A stretch of 64,000 nucleotides of DNA from [Mycobacterium] fortunisiensis (GTDB lineage Bacteria > Actinomycetota > Actinomycetes > Mycobacteriales > Mycobacteriaceae), in NCBI RefSeq assembly GCF_019050325.1, contig NZ_VOMB01000006.1:214246-278245 (forward strand), given 5' to 3'. Below the pieces are notes generated by a model, which was not told where the DNA came from, did not search any database, and saw only the letters and a program-made list of their open reading frames with translations. How positions within the stretch are numbered: the stretch's first letter is position 1; each line of letters starts with the position of its first letter. Shown here in pieces: positions 28,817 to 39,413 of this stretch. The position numbers and the translations under genes were made by a program.

Positions 28817-29269
28817 TCAGTTCTCGGCGGCGGCCTTGATCCGGGCCAGTGACGCCTTCATCCCGTCGACGAGTTCGTCTTCGAAGCTGGGCACTCCGCC
28901 CATGAAGGCGTTCACCAGCGCATTGGACACGGCGCTGGTGCCGTTCTCGGCGTGGCGGGACTCGGTCAGCCGGGTGCCGGTCTGGGTCGGCTGCAGTTCG
29001 TAGGTCCAGACGCTGTTGTTGGCCTCGACCAGGAACGCCAGCTTCTCGTTGGCGACGACTTCGGTGAGGCGTGATGTGGTGGGCCAGAACAGGAAACCGC
29101 GCCGGTTCAGGTTGACCGTGCGGGTTCCCGGCCGCAGCGGCCCCAGCGGCTTCATGATCCGGCACTGCGGGCTCCAGTGCGGCATCCGGCGCAGGTCCGA
29201 GATCAGCCCCCAGACCTTCTCGACCGGCGCGTCGATGTCGATGCTGGCTTGCAGCAGGGGTGCGGCCAT
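28817..29269 (-). CDS. SRPBCC family protein (polyketide cyclase/dehydrase-like)
   Basis: A 150-residue START-like fold: ASIDIDAPVEKVWGLISDLRRMPHWSPQCR at the start, then beta strands and a long C-terminal helix. It probably binds a hydrophobic ligand. The start has a strong AGGAGG ribosome-binding site (29275-29280 on the minus strand), which overlaps the end of the upstream DUF2530 gene, so the two are coupled. Confidence 0.88.
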   Translation of the reverse strand: MAAPLLQASIDIDAPVEKVWGLISDLRRMPHWSPQCRIMKPLGPLRPGTRTVNLNRRGFLFWPTTSRLTEVVANEKLAFLVEANNSVWTYELQPTQTGTRLTESRHAENGTSAVSNALVNAFMGGVPSFEDELVDGMKASLARIKAAAEN

Positions 29270-29279
29270 GGGTGCCTCC

Positions 29280-29537
29280 TCAGGTCAATCCGCTTTGTGC
29301 ACCGCGGGATCCGCGGCGTGCGGCACGGCGTTGGATCAGGAAAATCGACGTTCCGAGGACACCGATCGCCAGCCCGGCGAGGGTGAACGGCCGCCACTGG
29401 TGCAGCCCGGCCATGGTGAACGAAAGGATCGTGGCGATCAGCCAGCCGGTGGCGATCACCAGGATCACGGGCCACGGTTCCAGCAGCGCGGCCGGCAGCG
29501 CCGGCGGCTGGGGCGGGTCGTTGGTGTCCTCGGTCAT
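29280..29537 (-). CDS. DUF2530 family small membrane protein
   Basis: An 85-residue protein with two predicted membrane segments, WPVILVIATGWLIATILSF and PFTLAGLAIGVLGTSIFLI, after a proline-rich N-terminus. This matches Rv0879c. The function is unknown. It is divergent from the MarR gene and coupled to the SRPBCC gene downstream. Confidence 0.87.
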   Translation of the reverse strand: MTEDTNDPPQPPALPAALLEPWPVILVIATGWLIATILSFTMAGLHQWRPFTLAGLAIGVLGTSIFLIQRRAARRGSRGAQSGLT

Positions 29538-29608
29538 CGGGGATAACGTATCGGATGCGGTGGGGATCCATTGGTCTTGGTTTTAGCCCTTTATCCCTCC
29601 CGGCTCAG

Positions 29609-29614
29609 TACTAT
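29609..29614 (+). promoter_or_regulatory. Probable -10 of the MarR gene (leaderless)
   Basis: TACTAT ends 7 nt before GTG 29622, with no Shine-Dalgarno between. It fixes the MarR start. Confidence 0.55.
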
Positions 29615-29621
29615 TTCCGAC

Positions 29622-30053
29622 GTGAAGGATCCGGAGGCACGGCTTGCGAATGATCTGGCTCTGGCAGTTGTCCGTCTCGCCCGCCAATTGCGTACGCGGC
29701 GTGCAGAATCCCCGGTTTCGTTGACTCAGTTCTCGGCGTTGGCCACGTTGGCCAAAGAAGGTGCGATGACGCCTGGGGCGTTGGCGTTGCGTGAGCGTGT
29801 GCGCCCGCCGTCGATGACCCGGGTGATCGCTTCACTGGCCGAGCAGGGCCTGGTGGCCCGCGCGGCGCATCCGGTCGACGGACGGCAGATCGTGGTGTCG
29901 GCCTCGCCGGCCGGGTTGACCCTCGTCGAGGTCGAGCGCCGGGCCAGCCAGGAGTGGCTCAAGGCACAGTTGTCCCGGTTGGGGCCCGATGACCGGCAGA
30001 CGCTGATCACCGCGACCGACCTGATGTCGGCGATGGTCTCCGAAGGCGCGTGA
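29622..30053 (+). CDS. MarR family transcriptional regulator (Rv0880-like)
   Basis: A 143-residue winged-helix repressor. The DNA-binding part is [61 protein letters not shown], with the wing DGRQI. Its length equals that of Rv0880. The stop overlaps the GTG of the methyltransferase gene (GTGA), so the pair is translationally coupled. Its ligand and targets are unknown. Confidence 0.93.
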   Translation: MKDPEARLANDLALAVVRLARQLRTRRAESPVSLTQFSALATLAKEGAMTPGALALRERVRPPSMTRVIASLAEQGLVARAAHPVDGRQIVVSASPAGLTLVEVERRASQEWLKAQLSRLGPDDRQTLITATDLMSAMVSEGA

Positions 30054-30883
30054 GACTGCTGGACGTCATCGACATCGACGATCCGGCTGACCCCCGGTTG
30101 GACGATTTTCGTGATCTCAACAGCGTGGATCGTCGTCCTGATCTGCCCAGCGGCAAGGGTCTGGTGATCGCCGAAGGGGTCCTGGTGGTGCAGCGCATGC
30201 TGGCCTCGCGGTTCGTCCCGCGGGCGCTGTTGGGCACCGACCGGCGTCTGGCTGAGCTGGCCGGTGATCTCGCCGGTGTGGACGTGCCGTTCTACCGGGC
30301 CAGTGCCGAGGTGATGGCCGCCGCCGTCGGGTTCCACCTGAACCGCGGGGTGTTGGCCTCGGCGTCGCGGGCCCCGGAGTTGTCGGTGGCGGAGGTGGTT
30401 TCGGGCGCGCACACCGTGGCGGTGCTCGAAGGCGTCAACGACCACGAGAACCTGGGTTCGATCTTTCGCAATGCCGCCGGGCTCGCCGTGGATGCGGTGG
30501 TGTTCGGGGCGGGATGCGCCGATCCGCTGTACCGGCGGGCGGTGCGGGTGTCGATGGGCCACGCCCTGCTGGTGCCGTTCGCCCGGGCCCAGTCCTGGCC
30601 CGATGATCTCGATCTGTTGCGGGGCAACAATTTTCGTTTGCTGGCCATGACGCCGGACCCGGCCGCCGCGACCTTGTCCGAGGCGATGGCGCGGCTCGAT
30701 GAGCACCGGGTGGCGGTGCTGGTCGGTGCTGAGGGGCCCGGCCTGACCGAGCGCACGATGCGTGCCAGCGATGTGCGGGTGCGGATCCCGATGTCGCGCG
30801 GCACCGATTCGCTCAATGTCGCGACCGCGGCCGCGCTGGCGTTCTACGAGCGGGCTCGGGGGCACTCCGGCGCGCTAGATTGA
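30050..30883 (+). CDS. SPOUT (TrmH/SpoU) RNA 2'-O-methyltransferase
   Basis: A 277-residue protein. An N-terminal RNA-binding domain (about 1-115) is followed by the knotted SPOUT domain: motif 1 [17 protein letters not shown], then [20 protein letters not shown], motif 2 [12 protein letters not shown] and motif 3 [22 protein letters not shown]. It probably methylates ribose in rRNA or tRNA. It corresponds to Rv0881. The start overlaps the MarR stop. Confidence 0.93.
   Translation: MRLLDVIDIDDPADPRLDDFRDLNSVDRRPDLPSGKGLVIAEGVLVVQRMLASRFVPRALLGTDRRLAELAGDLAGVDVPFYRASAEVMAAAVGFHLNRGVLASASRAPELSVAEVVSGAHTVAVLEGVNDHENLGSIFRNAAGLAVDAVVFGAGCADPLYRRAVRVSMGHALLVPFARAQSWPDDLDLLRGNNFRLLAMTPDPAAATLSEAMARLDEHRVAVLVGAEGPGLTERTMRASDVRVRIPMSRGTDSLNVATAAALAFYERARGHSGALD
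30876..30881 (+). promoter_or_regulatory. Probable internal -10 for the DUF2537 gene
   Basis: TAGATT lies at the very end of the methyltransferase gene and 6 nt before GTG 30888. It indicates a separate leaderless transcript. Confidence 0.5.
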
Positions 30884-30887
30884 CACC

Positions 30888-31163
30888 GTGACCGACGATT
30901 CCACGCCGTGGGGGACCGGCCTGACCGTAGCCGGATTCGTGGCGGCGGTGCTGGGCGCGGCGATTGTGGTGCTCGGGGTCGGGTTGTTGCGCGTGCATCC
31001 GCTGCTGGCGATCGGGCTGAACATGGTGGCCGTCGGCGGTTTGGCCCCGACGGTGTGGGGTTGGCGGCATCGCCCGGTCTGGCGCTGGTTCGTGCTGGGG
31101 TCGGGTATCGGGGTGGCGGCCGGATGGTTGGTGCTGCTGGTGATCGGCCTGACCCAGGGGTAG
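30888..31163 (+). CDS. DUF2537 family membrane protein (Rv0882-like)
   Basis: A 91-residue protein with three hydrophobic segments: GLTVAGFVAAVLGAAIVVLGVGLL, PLLAIGLNMVAVGGLAPTVWG and WRWFVLGSGIGVAAGWLVLLVIGL. It matches the actinobacterial DUF2537 family. The function is unknown. It is convergent with sepH across 4 bp. Confidence 0.85.
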   Translation: MTDDSTPWGTGLTVAGFVAAVLGAAIVVLGVGLLRVHPLLAIGLNMVAVGGLAPTVWGWRHRPVWRWFVLGSGIGVAAGWLVLLVIGLTQG

Positions 31164-31167
31164 TGGG

Positions 31168-31980
31168 TCAGGGCTGGGTGCCCGAGGACCGCACCCCCAG
31201 CAGCACGTCCTCCCAGGCCGGGACCGCGGGGCGGGCCTTGCGGCTGCGCTTGGGGGCCGGCGGAGCGGGGGCCGGCTCGGCCGGCGGGCTGAATTGCTCG
31301 GGCACCGCGGCCTTGGGTGCGTCCTCGACGTGGGCCGGCTCGTGGTTGTCGAACAGCTGCGGCACCGCGGCGACCGGGCGCAGCGGACGGTTGAAGTCGG
31401 GGTTGATCAACTGGCGGGCCGCATCGTCGGAGGCGGTGACGGTGCCGCCGTGGGCGCCGGGGGAGAAGCGGAAGTGCGCGACGTTGTCCGAGCGGCCGGC
31501 CTTCCAGCCCAGCTGCACGGTCCAGCGGCTGTCCTCGTTGCGCCAGGCGTCCCAGGCGATGGAGTCCGGGTCGAGGCCGCGGGCCACCAGGGCGGTCGTG
31601 ACGGTCTCCAGCAGCGTCAGCACCGCCGGTCCGTCGGCGAGCACCGGGTGCGCGGCGGTGGCCAACTCGGCGGCCCGCGCCCGCTCCAGCAGCACCGGAT
31701 GCGCGAACCGCTCGACCCGCTCGACGGGCACGCCGGCTGCGGTGGCCAACTGCTCGACCGACGCGCCGGCACGAATCTTTGCCTGAATCTCCTTGGGTCG
31801 CAGCACGTTCTGCACCTCTACATCGATCTCGGGCTGATTCGAGGCGACTTTGTCACCGCGCATGGCGGCGCGCAGCCGGTCATCGACACGCACGCTGAAC
31901 ATGTCTTTGGCGGAGTCGTCGGATTCGCAGATGATGCGCCTGCCGTCGACGTTCAATCCAACGACCCTGAGTTCTCGCAT
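31168..31980 (-). CDS. sepH: Septation protein SepH (DUF3071)
   Basis: A 270-residue protein. The N-terminal DUF3071 domain (about 1-165) starts RELRVVGLNVDGRRIICESDDSAKDMFSVRVDDRLRAA and contains a helix-turn-helix-like segment KIRAGASVEQLATAAGVPVERVERFAHPV. The C-terminal part is low-complexity and proline-rich. SepH binds FtsZ and promotes division in Streptomyces and mycobacteria; this is the Rv0883c homologue. The gene is monocistronic and follows serC on the same strand. Confidence 0.92.
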   Translation of the reverse strand: MRELRVVGLNVDGRRIICESDDSAKDMFSVRVDDRLRAAMRGDKVASNQPEIDVEVQNVLRPKEIQAKIRAGASVEQLATAAGVPVERVERFAHPVLLERARAAELATAAHPVLADGPAVLTLLETVTTALVARGLDPDSIAWDAWRNEDSRWTVQLGWKAGRSDNVAHFRFSPGAHGGTVTASDDAARQLINPDFNRPLRPVAAVPQLFDNHEPAHVEDAPKAAVPEQFSPPAEPAPAPPAPKRSRKARPAVPAWEDVLLGVRSSGTQP

Positions 31981-32052
31981 ACCGACCTGACCTCCTGCGG
32001 CGAACCCTACTGCGTTATCAGCCCGTTACCGGGCTGACACGCTGGCCGGCGC

Positions 32053-33427
<1,375 letters not shown>

Positions 33428-33433
33428 TGCAAC

Positions 33434-34450
33434 ATGGCTCGGACCAAGATGGTCAGGCGCTGGCGCAAGAACATGGACGTCAGCGACGATCCCCAGTACG
33501 TCGAGATGCTCTCCACACTGTCCGAGGGGTCGGTGCGGCGCAACTTCAACCCGTACAAGGACATCGAGTGGGACTCGCCGGAGTTCGCCGTCGTCCCCGA
33601 CGATCCGCGCTGGATCCTGCCGGCCACCGACCCGATGGGCGGTCACCCGTGGTACCAGGCGCAGCCGGTCGAGCGGCAGATCGAGATCGGCATGTGGCGT
33701 CAGGCCAACGTCGCCAAGGTGGGCCTGCACTTCGAGAACATCTTGATCCGCGGCTTGATGGAGTACTCGTTCTGGGTGCCCAACGGCTCGCCGGAGTACC
33801 GCTACTGCCTGCACGAGTCGGTCGAAGAGTGCAACCACACCCTGATGTTCCAGGAGATGGTCAACCGCATCGGCAAGGACGTGCCGGGCATGCCGCGGCT
33901 GCTCAAGTGGCTGCAGCCGCTCATCCCGCTGGCCGCGGGCCCGCTGCCGATCCCGTTCTTCTTCGGCGTGCTCGCCGGCGAGGAGCCCATCGACCACACG
34001 CAGAAGAATGTGCTGCGCGAGGGCAAGGCCCTGCACCCGATCATGGAGCGGGTGATGGCGATTCACGTCGCCGAGGAGGCCCGGCACATCTCGTTCGCAC
34101 ACCAGTACCTGCACAAGCGGGTGCCGAACCTGCGTCGCCGGCAGCGCTGGATCCTGTCGCTGTTCGTCCCGCTGACCATGCGCATCCTGTGCTCGGCGAT
34201 CATCGTGCCGCCGCGCGCGTTCTGGAAGGAATTCGACATCCCGCGCTCGGTGCGCAAGGAGCTGTTCTTCCGTTCGCCGGAGTCGCGCAAGATGCTGCGC
34301 GACATGTTCGGTGACGTGCGGATGCTGTGCCATGACACCGGCCTGATGAACCCGGTCGCCAAGCTGATGTGGAAGATCTGCAAGATCGACGGGCCGCCGA
34401 GCCGCTACCGCAGCGAGCCGCAGCGCGAGCACCTCGTCTCGGTTGCCTAA
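33434..34450 (+). CDS. AurF-type diiron oxygenase (Rv0885-like)
   Basis: A 338-residue all-helical protein with the diiron carboxylate ligands expected for the AurF/CmlI N-oxygenase family: HFENILIRGLMEYSF, ESVEECNHTLMFQEM (ExxxH), GEEPIDH and AIHVAEEARHISFAHQYL (EExxH). Known members oxygenate arylamines or related substrates. The mycobacterial substrate is unknown. It is followed 9 bp later by fprB, a ferredoxin-plus-reductase fusion that could supply electrons. Confidence 0.88.
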   Translation: MARTKMVRRWRKNMDVSDDPQYVEMLSTLSEGSVRRNFNPYKDIEWDSPEFAVVPDDPRWILPATDPMGGHPWYQAQPVERQIEIGMWRQANVAKVGLHFENILIRGLMEYSFWVPNGSPEYRYCLHESVEECNHTLMFQEMVNRIGKDVPGMPRLLKWLQPLIPLAAGPLPIPFFFGVLAGEEPIDHTQKNVLREGKALHPIMERVMAIHVAEEARHISFAHQYLHKRVPNLRRRQRWILSLFVPLTMRILCSAIIVPPRAFWKEFDIPRSVRKELFFRSPESRKMLRDMFGDVRMLCHDTGLMNPVAKLMWKICKIDGPPSRYRSEPQREHLVSVA

Positions 34451-34459
34451 AGAGGTCTC

Positions 34460-36121
34460 ATGCCCCATGTGATCACCCAGTCGTGTTGCAGCGACGGGTC
34501 CTGTGTCTACGCGTGCCCGGTCAACTGCATCCATCCCTCACCGGATGAGCCGGGCTTCGCCACGGCCGAGATGCTCTACATCGACCCCGACGCGTGTGTG
34601 GACTGCGGTGCGTGCGTGAGTGCGTGCCCGGTCGGCGCGATCGCGGCCGATACCAAGCTGACGGACAAACAGCTGCCGTTCATCGAGTTGAACGCCGCCT
34701 TCTACCCGAAGCGGGAAGGCAAGCTGCCGCCGACGTCCAAGCTGGCCCCGGTGATCGCGGCACCCAAGGTGGCGACCCGGTCCGGCGGCCCGTTGACGGT
34801 GGCGATCGTGGGTTCCGGCCCGGCGGCGATGTACGCCGCCGACGAGCTGCTGACACAGCGCGGGGTGCGCGTCAACGTGTTCGAGAAATTGCCGACGCCC
34901 TACGGGCTGGTGCGGGCCGGGGTCGCCCCCGACCACCAGAGCACCAAGCGCGTGACGCGGTTGTTCGACACGATCGCCAAGCAGGCGGGTTTCAGATTCT
35001 TCCTCAATGTCGAGGTGGGCAAGCATCTTTCGCATGCCGACCTGCTGGAGCATCACCACGCGGTGCTGTACGCGGTGGGGGCACCCAACGACCGGCGTCT
35101 GGACATCGAGGGGATGGGCCTGCCCGGCACCGGGACCGCCACCGAGATGGTGGCCTGGATCAACGGGCACCCCGAGTTTACCGACCTGCCGGTGGACCTG
35201 AGCCACGAGCGGGTCGTCATCGTGGGCAACGGCAACGTCGCCTTCGACGTGGCCCGGGTGCTGACCACCGATCCGGATGCGTTGGCCCGCACCGACATTT
35301 CCGATCATGCCTTGGCGGCGCTGCGCTCGTCGAGGGTGTCCGAGGTGGTGGTCGCGGCCCGCCGCGGCCCGGCCCAGTCGGCCTTCACCTTGCCCGAGCT
35401 GATCGGTCTGACCGCCAACTGTGACGTCGTGCTCTCCGAAGCGGACCACGCCCTGGTGATCGCGGATCTCGCCGCTGAGACGGACCCGTTGACCCGCAAC
35501 AAGCTGGAGATCCTGGCCAAGCTCGGTGATGCTGCTGCGCCGCTGCGCCGGCCGCGGATCCGGCTGGCCTACCGGCTCACCCCGCAGCGGGTGCTCGGCG
35601 ACGACCGCGTCACCGGTCTCGAGTTCGGGGTGACCGGAACCGATGAGGTGCACACCCTCGACGCCGGTCTCGTGCTGACCTCGATCGGCTACCGCGGCAA
35701 GGCAATTGCCGATCTTCCGTTCGATGACGACGCCGCCGTCGTGCCCAACGATGGCGGGCGGGTGCGCGGCGCCTCCGGCGCGTATGTGGCCGGCTGGATC
35801 AAGCGCGGGCCCACCGGCTTCATCGGCACCAACAAGTCGTGTGCGGCGCAGACCGTGCACCGGTTGGTCGACGACTACAACGCCGGCGTGCTGAGCGCTC
35901 CGGTGCACAAGCACGCCGCGTTGGACAAGCTGGTGCACAGCCGCCAGCCCGCCGTGGTCGACGCCGCCGGCTGGCACGCGATCGATGCCGCCGAGATCGC
36001 CCGTGGCGGCGAGGACCGGCCGCGGGACAAGTTCACCTCGGTGGCCGACATGCTGGCCGTCGCGGCGACCGCACCGAAACCGACGGTGCGGCAGCGGGTT
36101 CTGGCCGGGTTGCGCGGCTAA
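34460..36121 (+). CDS. fprB: Ferredoxin/ferredoxin-NADP reductase fusion FprB
   Basis: A 553-residue fusion. Residues 1-65 form a ferredoxin: SCCSDGSCVYACPVNCIHP and DPDACVDCGACVSACPVGAI carry the cluster cysteines. The rest is an adrenodoxin-reductase-like flavoprotein with FAD motif VAIVGSGPAAMYAADELL near 113, NADP motif VVIVGNGNVAFDVARVL, and the C-terminal GWIKRGPTGFIGTNKSCA. It passes electrons from NADPH to its own iron-sulfur domain. The tight spacing suggests it serves the diiron oxygenase. Confidence 0.95.
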   Translation: MPHVITQSCCSDGSCVYACPVNCIHPSPDEPGFATAEMLYIDPDACVDCGACVSACPVGAIAADTKLTDKQLPFIELNAAFYPKREGKLPPTSKLAPVIAAPKVATRSGGPLTVAIVGSGPAAMYAADELLTQRGVRVNVFEKLPTPYGLVRAGVAPDHQSTKRVTRLFDTIAKQAGFRFFLNVEVGKHLSHADLLEHHHAVLYAVGAPNDRRLDIEGMGLPGTGTATEMVAWINGHPEFTDLPVDLSHERVVIVGNGNVAFDVARVLTTDPDALARTDISDHALAALRSSRVSEVVVAARRGPAQSAFTLPELIGLTANCDVVLSEADHALVIADLAAETDPLTRNKLEILAKLGDAAAPLRRPRIRLAYRLTPQRVLGDDRVTGLEFGVTGTDEVHTLDAGLVLTSIGYRGKAIADLPFDDDAAVVPNDGGRVRGASGAYVAGWIKRGPTGFIGTNKSCAAQTVHRLVDDYNAGVLSAPVHKHAALDKLVHSRQPAVVDAAGWHAIDAAEIARGGEDRPRDKFTSVADMLAVAATAPKPTVRQRVLAGLRG

Positions 36122-36130
36122 AAGCCTCAC

Positions 36131-36193
36131 CGCCGAGACGACGGTTTGTGTCGGAATTTTGGCCAGATCGCGCCAAAAACCGCCGTCTCGGCG
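36131..36193. terminator. Inverted repeat between convergent fprB and citA
   Basis: CGCCGAGACGACGGTTT (36131-36147) pairs with AAACCGCCGTCTCGGCG (36177-36193), 16 of 17 bp. It stands between the two convergent stop codons and probably acts as a bidirectional terminator or hairpin barrier. Confidence 0.65.
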
Positions 36194-36199
36194 CAGGAA

Positions 36200-37306
36200 T
36201 CAACTACCCCAGCCGGGCACCGACTCCACGCTGCGCGGCTCGGGGCCGACGTAGATCGCCGCCGGGCGTACCAGCTTGCCCAGCCGCTTCTGCTCCATGA
36301 TGTGCGCACACCAGCCCGCGGTCCGGCCGCAGGTGAACATCGCGGGCATCATCGAGGCCGGCACCTGGGCGAAGTCCAGGATCACCGCGGCCCAGAACTC
36401 GACGTTGGTTTCGATGGCCCGGTCCGGCCGGCGCTCGCGGAGCTCGGCGAGCGCGGCCTGTTCCAGTGCGGCGGCCACCTCGAAACGGGGCGCCTCAAGG
36501 CGTTTGGCGGTGGCCCGCAGTACCCGGGCCCGCGGATCCTCGGCGCGGTAGACCCGGTGCCCGAAGCCCATCAGCTTGTCGCCGCGATCCAGGATGGCCT
36601 TGACCACCGCGCGGGCGTCGCCGGACTTCTCGACCTCCTCGATCATCGGCAGCACCCGGGCCGGGGCGCCGCCGTGCAGCGGCCCGCTCATCGCACCCAC
36701 CGCGCCCGACAGCGCGGCGGCCACGTCGGCGCCGGTCGAGGCGATCACCCGGGCGGTGAACGTCGAGGCGTTCATTCCGTGTTCGGCGGCGGTCACCCAG
36801 TACGCATCGATCGCCTCGACGTGTCTGGGATCCGGGTCGCCCTGCCAGCGGGTCATGAAACGTGCTGTGACGGTGTCGCATTCGTCGATCCTGCGTTGCG
36901 AGACCGCGGGCTGGTAGATGCCCCGGGCGGACTGCGCGACGTAGGACAGTGCCATCACCGAGGCCCTCGCCAACTGGTCGCGGGCGGTGGCGTCCTCGAT
37001 GTCGAGCAGCGGCGCGTAGCCCCAGATCGGGGCCAGCATGGCCAGTCCGGCCTGCACGTCGACGCGGACGTCGCCACTGTGGATGGGCAACGGGAACGGT
37101 TCGGCCGGGGACAGGCCGGTGCCGAAGCCGCCGTCGACCAACAGGCCCCACACATCGCCGAAGGTGACCCGGCGGTCCACCAGTTCCTCGATGTCCACGC
37201 CCCGGTAGCGCAGCGCGCCGCCGTCCTTGTCCGGTTCGGCGATCTCGGTGGTGAAGGCTACGACGCCTTCCAGGCCGGCTACGAAGTCATCCGGTACGGC
37301 GGGCAT
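36200..37306 (-). CDS. citA: Citrate synthase 2 CitA
   Basis: A 368-residue citrate synthase. The active-site segments are [36 protein letters not shown] with the catalytic histidine, and [17 protein letters not shown] with the second histidine and the aspartate nearby. It corresponds to Rv0889c. It condenses oxaloacetate with acetyl-CoA, or possibly acts as a methylcitrate-type isoenzyme. Divergent from pdxH across 41 bp. Confidence 0.93.
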   Translation of the reverse strand: MPAVPDDFVAGLEGVVAFTTEIAEPDKDGGALRYRGVDIEELVDRRVTFGDVWGLLVDGGFGTGLSPAEPFPLPIHSGDVRVDVQAGLAMLAPIWGYAPLLDIEDATARDQLARASVMALSYVAQSARGIYQPAVSQRRIDECDTVTARFMTRWQGDPDPRHVEAIDAYWVTAAEHGMNASTFTARVIASTGADVAAALSGAVGAMSGPLHGGAPARVLPMIEEVEKSGDARAVVKAILDRGDKLMGFGHRVYRAEDPRARVLRATAKRLEAPRFEVAAALEQAALAELRERRPDRAIETNVEFWAAVILDFAQVPASMMPAMFTCGRTAGWCAHIMEQKRLGKLVRPAAIYVGPEPRSVESVPGWGS

Positions 37307-37334
37307 GGCCAGATTGTTGCACCATGCTCAGGGG

Positions 37335-37340
37335 TAGCGT
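37335..37340 (+). promoter_or_regulatory. Probable -10 of pdxH (leaderless)
   Basis: TAGCGT ends 7 nt before GTG 37348. It decides the start over the ATG at 37324, which lies upstream of this -10. Confidence 0.55.
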
Positions 37341-37347
37341 TAGCGCG

Positions 37348-38037
37348 GTGGCAATACCCCCTGGACAGACCCCTGAACACGAAGACCACGACCTGGCTGT
37401 GATGCGCGTGGACTACGTGGAAAAGGACGGGTGCGGCGACCTGGACGTCGACTGGCTCGGTGCCGATCCCGCGGCCGGCTGGCTGACCCTGATGCGCACC
37501 TGGCTGGCCGACGCCTACCGGGCCGGGGTGGCCGAACCCAACGCCATGGTGGTGGGCACGACCGATCAGGTGGGAAGGCCGGTCACCCGAACGGTGTTGT
37601 GCAAGAGCATGGACGAGACCGGCATCACGTTCTTCACCAACTATGACTCCGCCAAGGGGGAGCAGCTGGCCGCGAATCCCTACGCGGCGGCGACGTTCCC
37701 GTGGTATCAGCTGGGGCGGCAGGTACATGTGCGCGGTCCGGTGACGAAGGTGAGCCGCGAGGTCACCGAGGATTACTGGTCCAAGCGCCCGCGCGGTTCG
37801 CAGCTGGGTGCGTGGGCCTCGCAGCAGTCCAGCCCGATCGCCTCGCGGGCGGCGCTGCTGGACCAACTGGCCGAGGTGACGGCGAGGTTCGCCGACCTCG
37901 AATCGGTTCCGGTGCCGCCGAACTGGGGTGGTTACCTGATCGCCGCCGAGACCGTGGAGTTCTGGCAGGGCCGGGAGAACCGGGTGCACAACCGGATTCG
38001 CGTGGTGGGCAAGCACGCGCAGCGCCTCCAGCCGTAG
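37348..38037 (+). CDS. pdxH: Pyridoxamine 5'-phosphate oxidase PdxH
   Basis: A 229-residue FMN enzyme. Segments [53 protein letters not shown] and [14 protein letters not shown] bind [23 protein letters not shown] and [13 protein letters not shown] near the end are the PLP/PMP-binding signature. It makes pyridoxal phosphate from PMP or PNP. The stop TAG shares its last base with the GTG of the following MFS gene. Confidence 0.93.
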   Translation: MAIPPGQTPEHEDHDLAVMRVDYVEKDGCGDLDVDWLGADPAAGWLTLMRTWLADAYRAGVAEPNAMVVGTTDQVGRPVTRTVLCKSMDETGITFFTNYDSAKGEQLAANPYAAATFPWYQLGRQVHVRGPVTKVSREVTEDYWSKRPRGSQLGAWASQQSSPIASRAALLDQLAEVTARFADLESVPVPPNWGGYLIAAETVEFWQGRENRVHNRIRVVGKHAQRLQP

Positions 38038-39332
38038 TGCGCACACTCTTCGCCGACACCACCCCGCTGCGCACGCCGGACTTCCGGCGCTTGTGGCTGG
38101 CCGGGATCCCCACGGTCATCGGCGCAAACCTGACCATCTTTGCGGTGCCGGTGCAGTTGTACGTGCTCACCGAGAACTCGGCGTATGTCGGGCTGTCCGG
38201 TCTGTTCGCGTTGGTTCCGCTGGTGGTGTTCGGTCTGTGGGGCGGAGCCTGGGCCGACGCGATGGATCGCCGGCTGCTGCTGATCATCGCGTCGATCGGG
38301 CTGGCCGGGGCCTCGGTCCTGCTGTGGCTGCAGGCCGCGCTGTCGCTGGACAACGTGTGGCTGGTGCTGTGTCTGCTCGGGGTACAGCAGGCGTTTTATG
38401 CGGTCAACAGCCCGACCCGGTCGGCGGCCATCCCGCGGATGCTGCCGGGCGAGCAGTTGCCCGCGGCGAACTCGCTGAACATGACCGTGACGCAGTTCGG
38501 TGCCATCGTGGGTCCGCTGCTGGCCGGATTCCTGTTGAACTGGGTGGATCTGTCGACGCTGTATCTGATCGACGCGGTGACCTGTCTGGCGCCGGTCTGG
38601 GCGACGTTCCGGCTCACGCCGATGCCGCCGTCGAGCACTGAGCAGGGGACGTCCCGCTGGGGCCTGGCCGCGGTGCTGGACGGTTTTCGCTATCTGGCCG
38701 GCAACCGGGTGGTGTTGATGTCGTTCGTCGTCGATCTGGTGGCGATGATCTTCGGGATGCCGCGGGCGTTGTTTCCCCAGATGGCGCACGAGAGCTTCGG
38801 CGGCCCGGTCGGGGGTGGCACCGCGATGGCGTTGTTGGCGGCGGCGATGTCGGCGGGCGCGGTGGCCGGTGGCGTGTTCTCGGGTTGGCTGCCGCGGATC
38901 CGGCGGCAGGGGCTGGCCGTGGTGCTGGCGATCGTCGTCTGGGGCGCGGCGATGGTCGGCTTCGGGCTGGCCGGCGGAATGGCGCACGGCACGGCCGGCA
39001 CGGTGTTCTGGATCGCGTTGGTGTTCTTGGCGATTGGCGGTGCCGCCGACATGGTGTCGGCCGCGTTCCGGTCGACGATCTTGCAGCAGGCGGCCTCGGA
39101 CGAGCTGCGCGGCCGGCTCCAGGGGGTGTTCACGGTCGTGGTGGCCGGTGGTCCGCGGTTGGCCGACACGTTGCACGGGGCGGCCGCGGCGGCGGTGGGT
39201 ACGACGGTGGCTGCGGCCGGCGGAGGGGTGCTGGTGGTGGTCGGTGTGGTGTTTGCCGCGCTGGCGGTACCGGCTTTCGTCCGCTATCGGGTCGTCACTC
39301 GCGACGACGAGCCCGAGGGCGACCGGGTATGA
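38037..39332 (+). CDS. MFS exporter (EntS/MFS_3 type)
   Basis: A 431-residue membrane protein with about 12 hydrophobic segments, opening PDFRRLWLAGIPTVIGANLTIFAVPVQLYVLTENSAYVGLSGLFALVPLVVFGLWGGAWADAMDRRLLL. This GGxxADxxDRR loop is the MFS signature of the EntS-like subgroup. GTG 38037 overlaps the pdxH stop by 1 bp. A TetR gene follows and may regulate it. The substrate is unknown. Confidence 0.88.
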   Translation: MRTLFADTTPLRTPDFRRLWLAGIPTVIGANLTIFAVPVQLYVLTENSAYVGLSGLFALVPLVVFGLWGGAWADAMDRRLLLIIASIGLAGASVLLWLQAALSLDNVWLVLCLLGVQQAFYAVNSPTRSAAIPRMLPGEQLPAANSLNMTVTQFGAIVGPLLAGFLLNWVDLSTLYLIDAVTCLAPVWATFRLTPMPPSSTEQGTSRWGLAAVLDGFRYLAGNRVVLMSFVVDLVAMIFGMPRALFPQMAHESFGGPVGGGTAMALLAAAMSAGAVAGGVFSGWLPRIRRQGLAVVLAIVVWGAAMVGFGLAGGMAHGTAGTVFWIALVFLAIGGAADMVSAAFRSTILQQAASDELRGRLQGVFTVVVAGGPRLADTLHGAAAAAVGTTVAAAGGGVLVVVGVVFAALAVPAFVRYRVVTRDDEPEGDRV

Positions 39333-39413
39333 CCACTGGCAAATGGCGTCCGAGGGATGAGTGTGGCCGAAACAGCCGAAACGTCCGCCGTGGGCGGGAT
39401 AGCATCCGGTCTC

